The notes under the pieces: generated by a model | Told to the model about the DNA's origin: nothing | Database searches by the model: none | The model's input: only the letters and a program-made list of their open reading frames with translations | Part shown: piece by piece, positions 42,108-54,423 of the stretch | How positions within the stretch are numbered: the stretch's first letter is position 1 | Layout of the letters: every line of letters starts with the position of its first letter | Assembly (NCBI GenBank): GCA_001599595.1 | Contig: BCHH01000002.1 | Location: 4,688,055-4,752,054 of the forward strand | From: Beverwykella pulmonaria | Taxonomy: Eukaryota; Ascomycota; Dothideomycetes; Pleosporales; Melanommataceae | Length of the DNA stretch: 64,000 nucleotides | Direction of reading: 5' to 3' | Program-made: the position numbers and the translations under genes

Positions 42108-43773
42108 ATGAAGCTCAATCAATCCATATGGCTGCCGCTCTTCCAGGCATATACTTCATTCGCCTATCCCAAACAAAGCGAGGGTCTCGCCTTGGGTGAC
42201 TTCCAGTCCACATGCTCATCCATCGCCCCCAAGCTCTCCATCGAGAACGCAACAGTCTACTTCTCCTCCTTCGTCGCCGCAGGAACTAACCTCACTCTTC
42301 CCGAAAACAACGCAACATGCGGAAAATCCTATCAAGTGGTTTCTGTCGACTTGTGCCGCATCTCTCTCTACGTTTCAACCTCTAATCGCTCTGGCATCAA
42401 CATGGAAGCCTGGCTGCCTGCGAATTGGACTGGGCGCTTCTTGAGCGTTGGTAACGGAGGACTGCAGGGTTGTGTGGGGTATGCTGATTTGGCGTATACC
42501 GCTGGCTTGGGATTCGCGAGCGTGGGCGCAAATAATGGGCATAATGGCACGAGCGGAGGCGCGTTTTACAACAATGCTGATGTGGTCGCGGATTTTGCCT
42601 ATCGATCGTAAGTGTTGCCTTTCTTCTGGTTAAAAAAAAAAGGCGCTGACAAGCTGAAGCGTGCACACTGGCGTAGTGGTTGGGAAGCACATCTCACACA
42701 CCTTCTATGGCGAAACTCACAAGAAGAGCTACTACCTAGGCTGCTCCACTGGAGGACGCCAAGGCTTCAAATCAGCACAAGAGTTTCCCGAAGACTTCGA
42801 CGGCATAGTGGCTGGTGCTCCAGCCTTTTCCTTCAACAACCTTACTTCATGGTCCGGCCATTTCTACACGCTCACCGGTCCCGTTAATTCGTCTACATTC
42901 GTCCCGACCAGCATGTGGGCGGTCATCCACCAAGATATCCTCGCCCAGTGCGATAGCCTAGACAACTACGTGGACGGCATTCTCGAAGATCCCAGCCTAT
43001 GCAACTACACCTCTAAGAATCTACTTTGCGGCTCATCCTCCAACTCGACCGCTTGTCTCACGCCTGCTCAGTCCGCGACCGTGGACGCCATATTCCAGCC
43101 GCTATATGCGTCAGATGGCTCACTCGTGTATCCGCGAATGCAGCCCGGTTCCGAGATCCTCGCAGCCATACTCCTCTACACAGGCAGCCCATTCCCTTAC
43201 ACAGCCGATTGGTACCGATACGCCATCTACAACGATCCGTCCTGGGACCCAGCAAACTTGAACTCGACTGACTACGCGAATGCGGCGCGCATCAATCCCT
43301 CCAACATCGAGACATGGAAGGGCGATCTCAGCGCCGTGAAGGACAGAGGGGCAAAGATCTTGCATTACCATGGCCTCATGGACGGCATCATCTCGTCGGA
43401 TAACTCGCCGCGGTATTACGAGCATGTTTCCGACACGATGGGCCTCAATTCGACGCAACTTGATGAATTCTACCGCTTTTTCCGCATCAGTGGCACGTCG
43501 CACTGCAGTGGTGGGGACGGTGCTAGTGTCATTGGGCAGAACATTGACTCGTACAATAGCATTGACCCGAGTCGGAATGTGCTCATGGCAGTAGTCGAAT
43601 GGGTGGAGAATGGTGTTGCACCCGAGACGGTTGTTGGGACTAGGTGGGTAAATGGGACGAAGAGTTTAGGGGTCGAGTATGAGAGGGCGCACTGTAAGTA
43701 CCCGAAGAGGAATGTGTATAAGGGGAGTGGGGATGCGAAGGAGATTGGAAGCTGGGGTTGTGTTGATGCTTAG
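42108..43773 (+). CDS. Feruloyl esterase B / tannase-family enzyme, 537 aa
   Basis: Exons 42108-42607 and 42660-43773 (52-nt intron); splicing joins ...DFAYRS to VHTGVVVGKH in frame. ATG 42108 gives a probable signal peptide (MKLNQSIWLPLFQAYTSFA). Family signs (PF07519): NGGLQGCVGYADLAYTAGLG, the nucleophile Ser196 in GCSTGGRQG, the acid in HYHGLMDGIIS and the histidine in SGTSHCSGGDG. Cysteines directly next to the catalytic Ser and His form the known CS-D-HC arrangement, and further cysteines suit calcium-site and other disulfides. The secreted enzyme releases ferulic or related hydroxycinnamic acids from plant cell wall polysaccharides, or gallate from tannins; which one cannot be told. 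Length is typical. It fits with the cutinase in a plant-degrading lifestyle. Confidence 0.93.
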
Positions 43774-46714
43774 TTGTGTATTAATGGCTCGTCCCTAAGA
43801 GATATTGTTCGAATAGAAACATATAAACTGTGTATGAATTAACAACGGTCAATATTGGCACAGCGAACAAGCCCTTCGGCGATTGCACAGTCCTCTTCGA
43901 CAGACGCCTCAATGTGTGTCTCTCAAGAAATCTCCGCATGCGGGTACAAGATTCTGGGAACCTGAACACATGATCAGATTGGCGCGCATCAGTGAACAAC
44001 TCGATGAAATAGTTTATCATATCTTTAGTCTGATTTTGCTCTGTTGGTGTCCAATCTTCACTTAGTTAGCCAGAATAATATAGTCTGGGTGGCTGCGCAC
44101 ACATAATCATCAAGCCATTTTTTCCATTCATTGACCGATCATTGTGCGTTTCTAGATTTTTATGGTGGGAAGAAACCGCAATCTGTCTGGAGCTGTTAAG
44201 GGGAGAGTTACTTAAAGAGTCATGGATATCATTGGATTTTGTAACTATTTCCAGGACCTGGCATTTAGAAGCCTGATACTACGATGTCGTGGGGAGTGGA
44301 AGTGATTCAAGTATGCTAGGATAGGATGTGCACACAATTTATACTTGCAAAATAGAAGGAGATGAATACAAATATAGCACAAACGATGATCCCAGACATG
44401 GCTATATTCCCTCCATTTCGATTGCGCAGAAAACACAAATATTACACTGTTAGGTTACCAGCATGAAGTCAATCAACATGCCCAAAGTCTGATCTCAGCC
44501 TCCAATGCGAGTGACCACATTCCTCGAAAATAGCACTTCTCTACACATTGTCTGAGACCCTAATCATCTCTACTCTTACTAAAGCACCGAAGAATAAAGG
44601 TGCGCCCACTGACATGACAGAATGCGTCGACCTGCTTTGCGTCAACTTTGCATTTACTTGTCTATCGCTAGCCAGCAACAGATTCTCGCAAACACGATGA
44701 GTCATGTGTACGGTTCACCATATTTGCCCTGTACATCTCTAGAATACCCTTCACCCCCAGGATTTCGCGCGTAGCTGATCCATTTATCTAACACCTGCCA
44801 GCTAATCTCAATCGGATTGCAGCATTTAGACTCGGCGAAGTACCCTTAGTACTCCTCCACTTTCCCTTGGTCAGGAATTTGGAACGTTTACTATCCAAAA
44901 GGAGACCACGTGCTGCTGCCACACACCGCATTAATTATGCTGCACGTTAGCATTTTGAGGCGTGAAGTACAACCATTTGTCAAGAGAGATGCCAGGAAGT
45001 AGCATCTCGCAGAAGGACTAGAAGGGACCTCGATTACGGGAAAAACCAGCGATTGCGTATGCAAATATGGCACCATCCCAAATCCACTATATGGGTTCTA
45101 GAGTCATACCCCATTGCTGCCGCCAGCTTATCAGTGTACCCAAAGCCCTTCAAATCTGGTGCAACAAGGGTGAAGTGGGAGTTAGTTGCGGCACTAATTT
45201 ATACTAGAAGTAATTCGTCTTCGGCGTGCTATGTACAACAAGGAGAGGGTCATCAGAGCCTACAGCGTAGTAGCGCATTCGGATCTAGTTTCACCAGAGA
45301 GTAAAATGAGAACAACCTGCGCCCTCAAAAATTAAGTGAATTGCACCTTTGACAAGATCAAACACTCCAAAATATTGTTGCGAACATTTGAAGCAAGGGC
45401 AGCATTATCTCGGCCGTATGCCACGGCAGTGCTATCTTTCCAGGCATCATCGACAAGTCCACCGGCAAATTTATCACTTCCACAAAGAGATCACAGGATT
45501 TACAACTTAGGTGAGCAAGAAGAGGGGGTGTTGGGCATCAAGTCTTGGAATAGGCCAACCATCGAGGCTGCCGCGGGTTCTGTAGGTGCCAAGTGCGAGT
45601 GGTGTATTACAAGTGAGGAGAAGCTGAGGAGGCGCAGCTGTTAAGAGGTAAATATTGCGCCACCAACGCCTTCGGATTCGTTCACACATACTTATGGTAG
45701 GATTCTTATGGGCTAATCTTGCGAGTGTGCAAGCTACAGCGGAAGCTTCCGTTAAAGCTTTCGAGAACTTACGAGGGGAATGTAGGCGAATGCTGCTGGG
45801 GAAGTAGATGGAGGCAATCAGGTTCTTTCTGCTGAATAAAACTTCATATTATGAAAGTTTGTTCGAAAACTTGATTAACGCTGGCCTGGCTTTGTTAAGT
45901 CCACTTCTCCGATATTTATCCTCCCTTCCATGCCACTATTCTAAGACAAAGTTTATGAGCGCCTCGCCTCCCGGGCCTTGTCCGCGCTTGGCTTGCCAGA
46001 AAGCTTCCAGCAACAATTAGAAGCAGGTATGCAGCCAAATTCCGGTGAAGACACACGTGGAATCAGCTGGATTGTGATGAATATAACAAAATGGGCGCAG
46101 TCAACGTTGAACACGAGGACCTGTTTAGTGATCGGCAAACCGAGGAAGAAATCGCCTGGTGGCTCGTGTGAGACAGGCGCACTAAGCTCTGTCTGGGTAA
46201 CCTCGCGAGATTATTTGTTAGCGTTTGGAGAGCAAAACACGGCGGCATCTGATAACGCACCCAAAAACGCGTGGCAGCGGACGAACTGGACAAACGTCTT
46301 AGCTAGCTGGGGATGAGAACGATGTCCTTATACTAGTATTTACAAGTTGCTCTTGATGTTCATATTCCTGTTCCTTTACCCAGGCCAAGGATCCCGAGCT
46401 GACTTGTTATATTATAGCGAATCACGAGGGAAAGGCGTCCAAAAATTGCTGGTCTTTCCAAGGCGGAGACAGATGCCAAGGTGCCAATTGAGTGCTGTTG
46501 CCTTGCAAGGTATTAATATCATTCGACCCTATAAGATGGCGTGTGAAACAGCCGAGGCACCGAGGTAGGTTAGAAGCTACTTCTGAGTTTCATAGGATTC
46601 ACGGACAGTCAGCAATCTCGCATTCTAGCGCCGATCAGAATGCTATCAAAATGTCCAGGATGCCCAAAGTGCCAGGATCCCCCAAGAGCAGCTCGATTTG
46701 AGTTCAACGTCAAC
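43774..46714. other. Long intergenic region with scattered remnants
   Basis: About 2.9 kb. One alpha/beta-hydrolase fragment is listed separately (45090-45180). The plus-strand stretch 45978-46090 (ALGLPESFQQQLEAGMQPNS) also has coding character but no start, end or recognised family. The final part is the P450 promoter. Confidence 0.4.
45090..45180 (-). pseudogene. Alpha/beta-hydrolase fragment
   Basis: The minus strand encodes HFTLVAPDLKGFGYTDKLAA followed by AMGYDSRTH, the segment after the oxyanion loop in haloacetate-dehalogenase/epoxide-hydrolase-like alpha/beta hydrolases (VAPDLRGFGDSDKP). No continuous frame extends to either side. It is not a piece of the intact epoxide hydrolase at 59606 at the level I can compare. 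Confidence 0.5.
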
Positions 46715-49700
46715 ATGCCGAGTGCCACACCAGCAATGCCGGCGACGGTGCCTATCCCAGAGCCCTCGGGTCTTCCATTCATCGGAAATATCACTGCCAT
46801 CGATAGAGAGTTCCCGCTTGGCTCCATGAAGGCGATGGCGGATCAGTACGGTAAGCGAGCTCCAACTCGCAAATGGAACATGCTCCTATGAATACTGACT
46901 CTATTATCTAGGCGAAATCTATCGCTTGCGATTCCCTAGGAGAAGTGTCATTCTCGTTTCAACGCAGGCACTGGTCAACGAAACGTGCAATGAGAAGCGC
47001 TTCAAGAAGACCGTGAAGGGACCGTTGGAGGTCTGTCTGTCGAAATCGCGTGGGTTTTTCTTTACTCATACGCTCCCTAGATGATAAGAAAGGGTGTCCA
47101 TGATGGACTTTTCACAGTACGCAACGTCGGCCATTCGTGTACAGCTACTATGTCTAACACTTCCGGAGGCGAGAATGGGAGAAGAGAATTGGGGTATCGC
47201 CCACCGCATCCTCATGCCTGCATTCGGCCCTTTATCAATTCAAGGCATGTTCGACGACATGCACGACGTAGCAGCACAGCTCGCCCTGAAATGGGCACGA
47301 CATGGCCCTGACTCGCCAATCGCCGTCACGGATGACTTTACGCGGTTGACTCTAGATACCCTGGCACTATGCTCCATGGGCTTTCGATTCAACAGCTACT
47401 ACTCCCCGACTCTTCATCCCTTTATTGACGCCATGGGCGACTTTTTGGTAGAGTCGGGATCGAAAGCGCGGCGCCCGCCATTACCATCAATTTTCTTCCG
47501 TGCCCAGGACCAGAAGTTTGATGCCGCCATTGAGGTTCTCCGCAGCACTGCGAGAGAAGTTTTGGAGTCGCGAAAATTGGGCAGCAACAATCGCCATGAT
47601 CTTTTGACGGCCATGATGAAAGGTGTCGATGCAATATCTGGCAAAAAGATGACCGATGAAAGTATCATGGACAACTTGATTACATTCCTGGTTGCTGGGC
47701 ACGAAACAACTTCAGGCCTCCTGTCCTTTGTGTTCTATCAGCTTCTGAAGCACCCCGACGCTTATAGGAAGGCGCAACAAGAGGTCGATGGTGTTGTTGG
47801 ACAAGGAGCGATCAAAGTCGACCATCTGGCCAAGCTGCCGTACATTAGCGCCGTTCTCCGCGAAACCCTGCGTCTCAACGCCACAATCCCCCTTTTCCTC
47901 GTCGAAGCGCTTGAGGACACCCTTCTTGCTGGAAAGTATTCTGTCAAGGCAGGCGATGTGGTAGTCAACTTACTTGCCAAATCTCAGGTAGACCCTCTCG
48001 TTTTTGGTAACGATGCAAACGAGTTCAAGCCTGAACGCATGCTCGATGAGCCCTTTGAGCGACTCAACAAGGAATTTCCGAATGCATGGAAACCATTCGG
48101 GAATGGCATGCGAGGGTGCATTGGGCGTCCCTTCGCCTGGCAGGAGTCGCTCCTTGTCATGGCCATGCTTTTGCAGAACTTCAACTTCATTCTTCAGCCC
48201 AACTACAAATTAGGAATCAAGCAAACACTTACGATCAAGCCAAAAGATATGACAATGCGGGCAATTCTCCGGGACGGGTTGACCCCTACCAGCCTCCAGC
48301 AACGATTGTCTGGACAACCTAACTTGAAGACCTCTGCCACCAAGAAAGCAGATGATGCAGCCATCAGTAGTGGTGGAGGCGTGCCTTTGGCAGTGTTTTT
48401 TGGGTCAAACAGTGGAACGTGCGAGTCTCTTGCACAGCGCGTAGCAACCGATGCCACCAGTCATGGATTTAGCGTGACGAAAATCGATTGCTTGGATAGC
48501 GTCAACGGTGCGTTGCCCAAAGACCAGCCTGTGGTGATTATTACCGCATCGTATGAAGGTCAACCACCGGACAACGCTAGCCATTTCGTGTCGTGGATCG
48601 AGGGCTTGGAGAAGAAGAAACAGTCCCTCAACAACGTCTCATATGCAGTCTTTGGCTGTGGTCATAAGGACTGGACGCAGACCTTCCACCGCATCCCGAA
48701 ACTTTTGGATGGTGCACTGGTGGACTCTGGCGCAACACGCGTGGCAGAAATCGGTCTTGCTGATGTATCGACTGGCAAGGTTTTCTCAGACTTTGAAGAA
48801 TGGGAAGACAACGTGCTGTGGCCTGCCCTGGCTACTCATTATAATGTCTCTCCCACCAACAATCTTGGGCCAAAGCTCGGCGTGAAAGTAGCGATATCAA
48901 CCCCTCGAGCAAATACCCTTCGTCAAGATGTGAGAGAAGCCGTAGTGATTGCAACAAAAACTCTCACTGCGGCTGGATATGATCATCCGCCAAAGAAACA
49001 CGTTGCGATCCGCTTGCCCGAGACGTTGACTTACACATCGGGGGACTACTTGGTCATTCTACCTATCAATCCCAAGGCGAATGTTTACCGGGCTATGCGA
49101 CGCTTTCACCTACCCTGGGACGCGCATCTCGAGATAAGCACAGATGGCCCAACAACCTTACCAACGAACACTGCCCTGGCCGCAAATGACATACTATCAT
49201 CATATGTGGAGCTCTCGCAACCCGCGACAAAGCGAGTAAGTTCACCACATATCTTGCCAAGCGCAAAATGTGATTAACGATATTTGTCAGGATCTGCTTC
49301 TCCTCGCCGAATCAGCGAAAGATAACGAGACAAAGGATACCCTGGACCACCTTGCAACCGAGGGTTTTGACGACGAAGTTAGTACAAAGCGTGTCTCTGT
49401 GCTTGATCTTCTAGAGCGCTTCCCATCCGTAGATCTTCCGATTGGTACATTTCTTGCGATGCTACCTCCGATGCGAGTCCGACAATAGTAAGTTCACTGT
49501 AGAATCTCTTTGGGCTTGTGATTCTAATTCATGACTAGCTCTGTCTCTTCGTCTCCCCTTTACAAGGCGAATCAAGTTACCATTACGTTCTCCGTACTCT
49601 ACGAACCTTCCCTCTCAGGCCAAGGTCCATACTATGGCGTCGCGACATCGTATCTAGACAACTTGACCGAAGGCGACACTGTCCACGTCTCTATTCGACC

Positions 49701-50220
49701 TTCTCACGCCGGGTTCAGCCTCCCTTCAGATCCCGAACGAACCCCAATAATCTGCATTGCCGCAGGCACAGGTCTCGCGCCGTTCCGAAGCTTTATTCAA
49801 GAGCGCGCGGCCATGATTGCTTCTGGACGCAACATTGCGCCTGCCATCCTCTTCTTTGGCTGTCGTTTGCCAGATATGGATGATCTGTATCGGGACGAGC
49901 TCGATGAGTGGGAGCGTCTTGGCGTGGTTGACGTGCGCAGGGCCTATAGTCGTGCGACGGAGAAGAGCGACGGATGCAAGTATGTGCAGGAGCGCATGTG
50001 GAAGGATCGCAAAGATGTGGCACGTCTGTGGAAGGAGGGCGCGAAGGTATATGTTTGTGGGTCAAGAGCCATCGCCGAGGCCGCGAAACAGGCGTTCATC
50101 AAGATCAAACTGGAGATGGAGGAGGAAGCAGACGGAGAAACGAGTTTGGATAGAGAGACCACGGAGAAATGGTTTTTGTCTTTGAGGAACGTGCGCTACG
50201 TAACGGACGTGTTCGATTAG
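46715..50220 (+). CDS. CYP505: Self-sufficient cytochrome P450-reductase fusion (CYP505 / P450foxy type), 1078 aa
   Basis: Six exons: 46715-46850, 46912-47030, 47081-47116 (36 nt), 47169-49235, 49291-49487 and 49539-50220. All junctions keep the frame and restore family sequence (QYGEIYRLRFP, KRFKKTVKGPLE, IRKGVHDGLFT, QYSVSSSPLYK). The P450 domain (about 1-470) has PEPSGLPFIGN, the I-helix AGHETTSG, ETLR of the ExxR motif and heme ligand Cys in FGNGMRGCIGRP. After a short linker comes the flavodoxin FMN domain (VFFGSNSGTCESLAQRVA), then FAD/NADPH reductase domains (RQYSVSSSP, GTGLAPFRSFIQER, VYVCGSRAIAEA). Fusion enzymes of this kind hydroxylate fatty acids near the omega end, or act on secondary metabolites, using NADPH in one chain. 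The start could also be ATG 46640 in the same frame. Confidence 0.95.
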
Positions 50221-50369
50221 GATATGACCTTAGTCTGATAACTAGTAGATATGAACTTCTGGTGGCGACTAAAACGAATGAGAAAACCCCCACTGGTTCG
50301 CGGACTTAGTTTCCTCAACATGATCGATTCCCTTCCCAAGCTTCCCCTGTTGATCAGCAAAGTCTTGAT

Positions 50370-51860
50370 CTATCCATCCAAGACATTGACTTCTTCCTTG
50401 ATGTCAAAATCTTCTTCGCTCGCCTTTTTATAATGGTCGACTCCCTAAGACCCTGTATGTCCTCACTACTCGGGTGGTCTGTTTCTGGGGCAATTATGAT
50501 CGTGCTCGACCTTCCAGTTCCTCTCTCTACTGCTGTCACGTTTAGTTTGTAATGGTCTGCTTCCAGTTCGAAACTGACATCAATCTGGAAAAGTGAGAAC
50601 ATGCAAGATGATGAGGGTCTCCGACTCACCTGCGCAACACCACGTGGAGCCAGTTGAATCGAACCCTTCATTGACCCAAGGATAGTGCTACCCTTTGCGT
50701 ACTTTCTTGGTCCCTCAGAACTATGACAATAATTTCGTCCTGTTCACCTTCAGTTGTCGTGAACGTCATAGTCTTTTTGAAGGGTATCTAGACGCCTCGC
50801 TCGGTGACAATTGTCACGACGTCGCCGACGGTTTATGCACAGAATGGTAAAGGCGCATCGTCGATCATGAGGTACTTGTAATCTAGTGAATCCTGGCTGA
50901 GAATATGATCTGGAATTCTCCAATTACTATTACGTGTTTGGGGTCGATTTTACTATCTTAGATTAGTGCTTTATCAAAACAATACTCAAACATGACCGTC
51001 AAGATCAGCAAGTTAGTCGAGCTACCTGTGAGAATGATATTATTGTTATTAATCTTATTACAACATTTATAACGCTTGACTCTAGTCAAAATTAGCACCC
51101 ACGTTGAAGTGTTATATAGCTCGAAGGTACGAACCAAATGAAATTTCGTCAAAACTTATCACTAGAATGTTGATCTCAAGATCTAATACCATGCTAAGAC
51201 GGCCGGCTGCCATGGGCTGCTGGGTTACCCGAAAGACGGGCTCAAAATCTAAGTAGTTTTGTATATCTAGCTATGTCCATTGTCCTAGTATGTTGTATGC
51301 ATCCCGCGACTTGGTTAGCAACTAGTACCTAAGAAGCTGAAGCGAGAAATCAGACCCTTTGAGCATCACCAAAATGCGCGGGAATAGCCAAAACGACCCC
51401 CCGAACGCTGGCAATTCCCCACGCCATTCCACGACTTCAAACGAGAGCCCTTTATGATTCATGTATTCAACGTCTTTGAATTGGCCTCAAAGGAGGGACT
51501 TGAAGTCTAGGGCCACCTGATGAGGACAGTCTAAAAAGGTTCTGTCCTCCACAAGAAATCCTTTACCGTCTAGAGCAACGAAGTTTGGGATGCTAGTCAG
51601 AACCCGGAGGGTTTCACGTGCTTGAATGCAACACGAGAGTGGATGTTTCCAAATCCAATCCCGACTATTGGACTAGTGATATTAGGTTCGAAGTAAGTTC
51701 TTGTGTAAACGTCATCGAGTGCGCACGCTATTTTTCCCCTTGGAATGGAATAATCAGGAAACTGTGGCCCGGAGTCGAAATACAAGCAGATGATGGAGAG
51801 GGTGATTATTATAAGAGATGGAAAGAAGTAGTGAAGGTACGACCGTAACTGCCTGGCTCC
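50370..51860 (-). pseudogene. HSP70/BiP-like chaperone, degenerate full-length pseudogene
   Basis: Minus-strand pieces follow the HSP70 order. They are a hydrophobic N-terminal segment (YFFPSLIIITLSIICLYF) then the start of the ATPase domain (SPIVGIGFGNIHSRVAF, matching the phosphate-loop region), SIPNFVALDGKGFLVEDRTF with ALDFKSLL, LAIPAHFGDAQR (VPAYFNDAQR region), and the substrate-binding domain TVGDVVTIVTERGV, IPFKKTMTFTTTEGEQDEII, GSMKGSIQLAPRGVAQ, and after an intron IDVSFELEADHYKLNVTAVE with RGTGRSSTI. Stops interrupt it (for example TAG at 50788-50790 and a TGA in the FKSLL region), and frames shift several times. Key ATPase residues are changed (GIDLGTT-equivalent is GIGFGNI), so it may already have diverged before dying. 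The 5' side ends at a solo LTR. Confidence 0.8.
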
Positions 51861-51881
51861 AGGGCTAGTGGGAGGAGGTTC

Positions 51882-52036
51882 TGTCACGTGTCGCACGTGT
51901 CCTACCATATGTCCTTTTCTAGCTAGCTCCCCGGGTATATATAGTCGTCGTGCGAGCAGTCAGCTCTTCACGGCTTTCACACTCTTTATATACACTTTAC
52001 CCATCAGACGATTGACTTCCTCTTCTCATCGTGACA
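51882..52036 (+). mobile_element. Solo-LTR-like element, family 2, copy A (155 bp) with TSD GGTTC
   Basis: The ends are TGTCACG and CGTGACA, flanked by perfect 5-bp repeats GGTTC (51877-51881 and 52037-52041). Inside are GGGTATATATAGTCGTCG and a pyrimidine-rich 3' half, shared with 32213-32422 (reverse) and 58954-59096. It lies at the 5' edge of the HSP70 pseudogene. Confidence 0.88.
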
Positions 52037-52041
52037 GGTTC

Positions 52042-53892
52042 TGACATATGCGACAAGACTGATTGTTTGCCGTGCTCTCAAAGTCTTGTGTTCTTTATTT
52101 TCTGTTAGAAACTATGAGCTAATATTCCATAATTTTGAGATGGCGTTAAGAAACTGGCGAAGAGATTGAGGATATTTGGGTTATTCCTGTAACCTGGCTT
52201 CAGTGTCAAAGGCATCCAAGATATGCCCCGGTCCGTGCACTTCGGGCGTGCCGCCAGTCCCTTATGTAACTGTAGGATGACCAGGAAGCTGAGCTTAATC
52301 CGACGACATCTAGTTGGAAACCTAACAATGCAAAATTTTACGTGAAATCTCAACGTCATTCATCAAGAGATTGTGCACATCGACGTGCTTATTTACAGTT
52401 ACCAAGGTGGTGTAAGGTGTGATATTCTTTGCTGCTGATTTCCCGCATGAACATTTTTCGCTTCTTCCTTTCCTTAGAGCCATTTGGAAGTGATGCCCAC
52501 ATCTCACTGTTAACCTCTTTTTGATCGACATTAAAAGCTCTAAGATAAACTTTTAGGCTAGCGTCAGCGCAAGACCGGATTGTCCTGACTAGAAAGTATG
52601 CCTCACTCCCCTCTCGAGAGGCCCTTTCAATGTCTCTTGAGCATTCGTCAACACAGGATATTTTCCGATCCACTTGCGCTCCTCTGTTTCCTTGAGAATC
52701 CACTATACCAATCGTCAGGATCGGGACTAGAACCACAGCCCAACCATGTCAACGGCAGATAGATTCGTTATGAGTGCAATCATTTCAATGATCTCATACG
52801 CTGCATTGACGAGGAGGTACACACCCTATACCATCATGGAGTATACGAGGGAGAATGGGGTAGGACGCAGTATTGAGGAAGAGATTACGAGTGTGTGCAT
52901 GCTTTTGCAGCAGATGAAGGAGGTTGTTATATGATTCCGTGATTATATTTTAGGTTACAAGCCACGATGACTGTGGATCGATGAGCAACATGAAGAAGTG
53001 TACCATCCACCCTTACTTCAACCCCGAAACGACTGGATCAGAAAGGAAACACAAGCCTTTGTGTCGCAGCGCATCACGCCTTCCAAAGCGGCTACATGAT
53101 CCAAATGTCCCGCGACAATAGTCGCGTTGAGGGGAATATCAGCAAAGCAGCTTCGAAGCATTGCGAACGAAGAGTGCCAGTGTGTGACCGTTTCTTCAGG
53201 CAGCGAGGCAGAAATTGATGCTAGTAGGACCTAATATCGAGCCAGATATTAGATTATCGTATCCCAGAGGCGTAACGCAGCAGTTAGGAAGCACAAGAGA
53301 CATACAAGTTACTCCAAAAACAAGGATGGGTCAGGGCATGTAGTGATGATATGTATGAAAAGATGGTACTTGAAATGGCAATCTGCATAAGGGTCAAAGT
53401 AGTCGGAGCCGAACAAAATTGGTGGAGCGATACGCCCCTAGTATACATGAGGAATTTTGCCTTGCGCAAATGTGGATGCTAATGTATTGCTGAAGAAAGA
53501 GTTACACTAAGCTTCGGCACAAATTTTTTGAAAGTGAGTTCACCTGCCCTGCCATGCCTATATAAAGGGTTTGCAAGAAGTAGATGTGGCGTCGATGCGA
53601 TCAATAACTAAGCAACATTGACGAAGCGGGTGACTACGCCCATGATTTGTCTCAGAAGTGGAGAAGAAGTGCGGTTAAACAAGGTCAAGAAATAGGCAAT
53701 ACAGCTAATGACTATTTCCATCCACAATCATTGAGTCAACAAAACCGAGTTGCTGAATTGCCAAAATAGAAACTAAACAACCAAGACCAAAACATACAGA
53801 AAGCGAAAAAAAACACCATGTTGCTATGCCCACCCAGCACCGAAGAAACGCATCAGATTCCGCTCCCCACCCAAGTGATTAAGAATGTATAT
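52042..53892. other. Intergenic region, weak coding traces only
   Basis: About 1.85 kb. The minus-strand frame 52389-52736 (115 codons, GTG-initiated, with RTIRSCADASLKVYLRAFNV) has some protein character but no ATG, splice context or recognised family, so it was not called. The rest shows nothing. Confidence 0.35.
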
Positions 53893-54423
53893 TTACAACT
53901 TCTTGGCAACCCACTGCGCTTTGATGTTGGAGCAGTGCGTAACAGCATCCTTGTGACCCTGGTCGACAACACCTCCTGCCTGCTTGCAGGCGTTGTTTGC
54001 CTTCTTGCGCTCATCAACACACCTGTACTTTTAGTTAGCTTTATGCATTTCAAGTGCTCTCAAACAATGATCGAGAACTCACTTCTTGTAAGCAGCAGTG
54101 CAGTCCTTCTTCAGCTTCTCGGCCTGCACCTTCTGGCTCTTCTTGATCTGATCGAATCGTGCAAGACGACTCACTGGGCAACTATCCTCTGCGGCATGTG
54201 CAGCCGCAGTGGCCGTACGCATCTTGTCGAGGAAGTCATTTTGCTTCTTGAGCTTGTCTGGGTCTGTCTCTTTCGGGGGGTTGCAGACTGGTACGCGGGC
54301 CTCAAGGGTCTGGACGACCTCGTTGGCGAGAGACACGCCCGGAGCGGGAGCTGCAGTGGGCGCGGCTGCAACAAAGGTAGAACCTGCGAGGAGCAAGGCG
54401 GCGAGAGCGGTAGTGAACTGCAT
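53893..54423 (-). CDS. Small secreted six-cysteine protein, 156 aa
   Basis: Exons complement(54083..54423) and complement(53893..54022), 60-nt intron (GTGAGT...GTACAG with CTAACTAAAAG branch region). The signal peptide is MQFTTALAALLLAGSTFVAA, then an Ala/Pro-rich stretch and a charged helical mature part. Six cysteines (VPVCNPP, DSCPVS, KDCTAA, KCVDER, NACKQA and THCSN) could form three disulfides; splicing supplies the last three. I do not recognise a family; size, secretion and cysteine content fit a candidate effector or cell-surface protein, which is inference. An open frame of 204 codons runs antisense over the whole gene and is a shadow. Confidence 0.75.

Noticed and set aside
32756..50220. 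One secondary-metabolite cluster (LaeA-like methyltransferase, UstYa-like, CYP505)
   Set aside because: The genes are spread over 17 kb with a receptor, pseudogenes, LTRs and a feruloyl esterase between, and there is no backbone enzyme (PKS, NRPS, terpene synthase) or precursor peptide gene.
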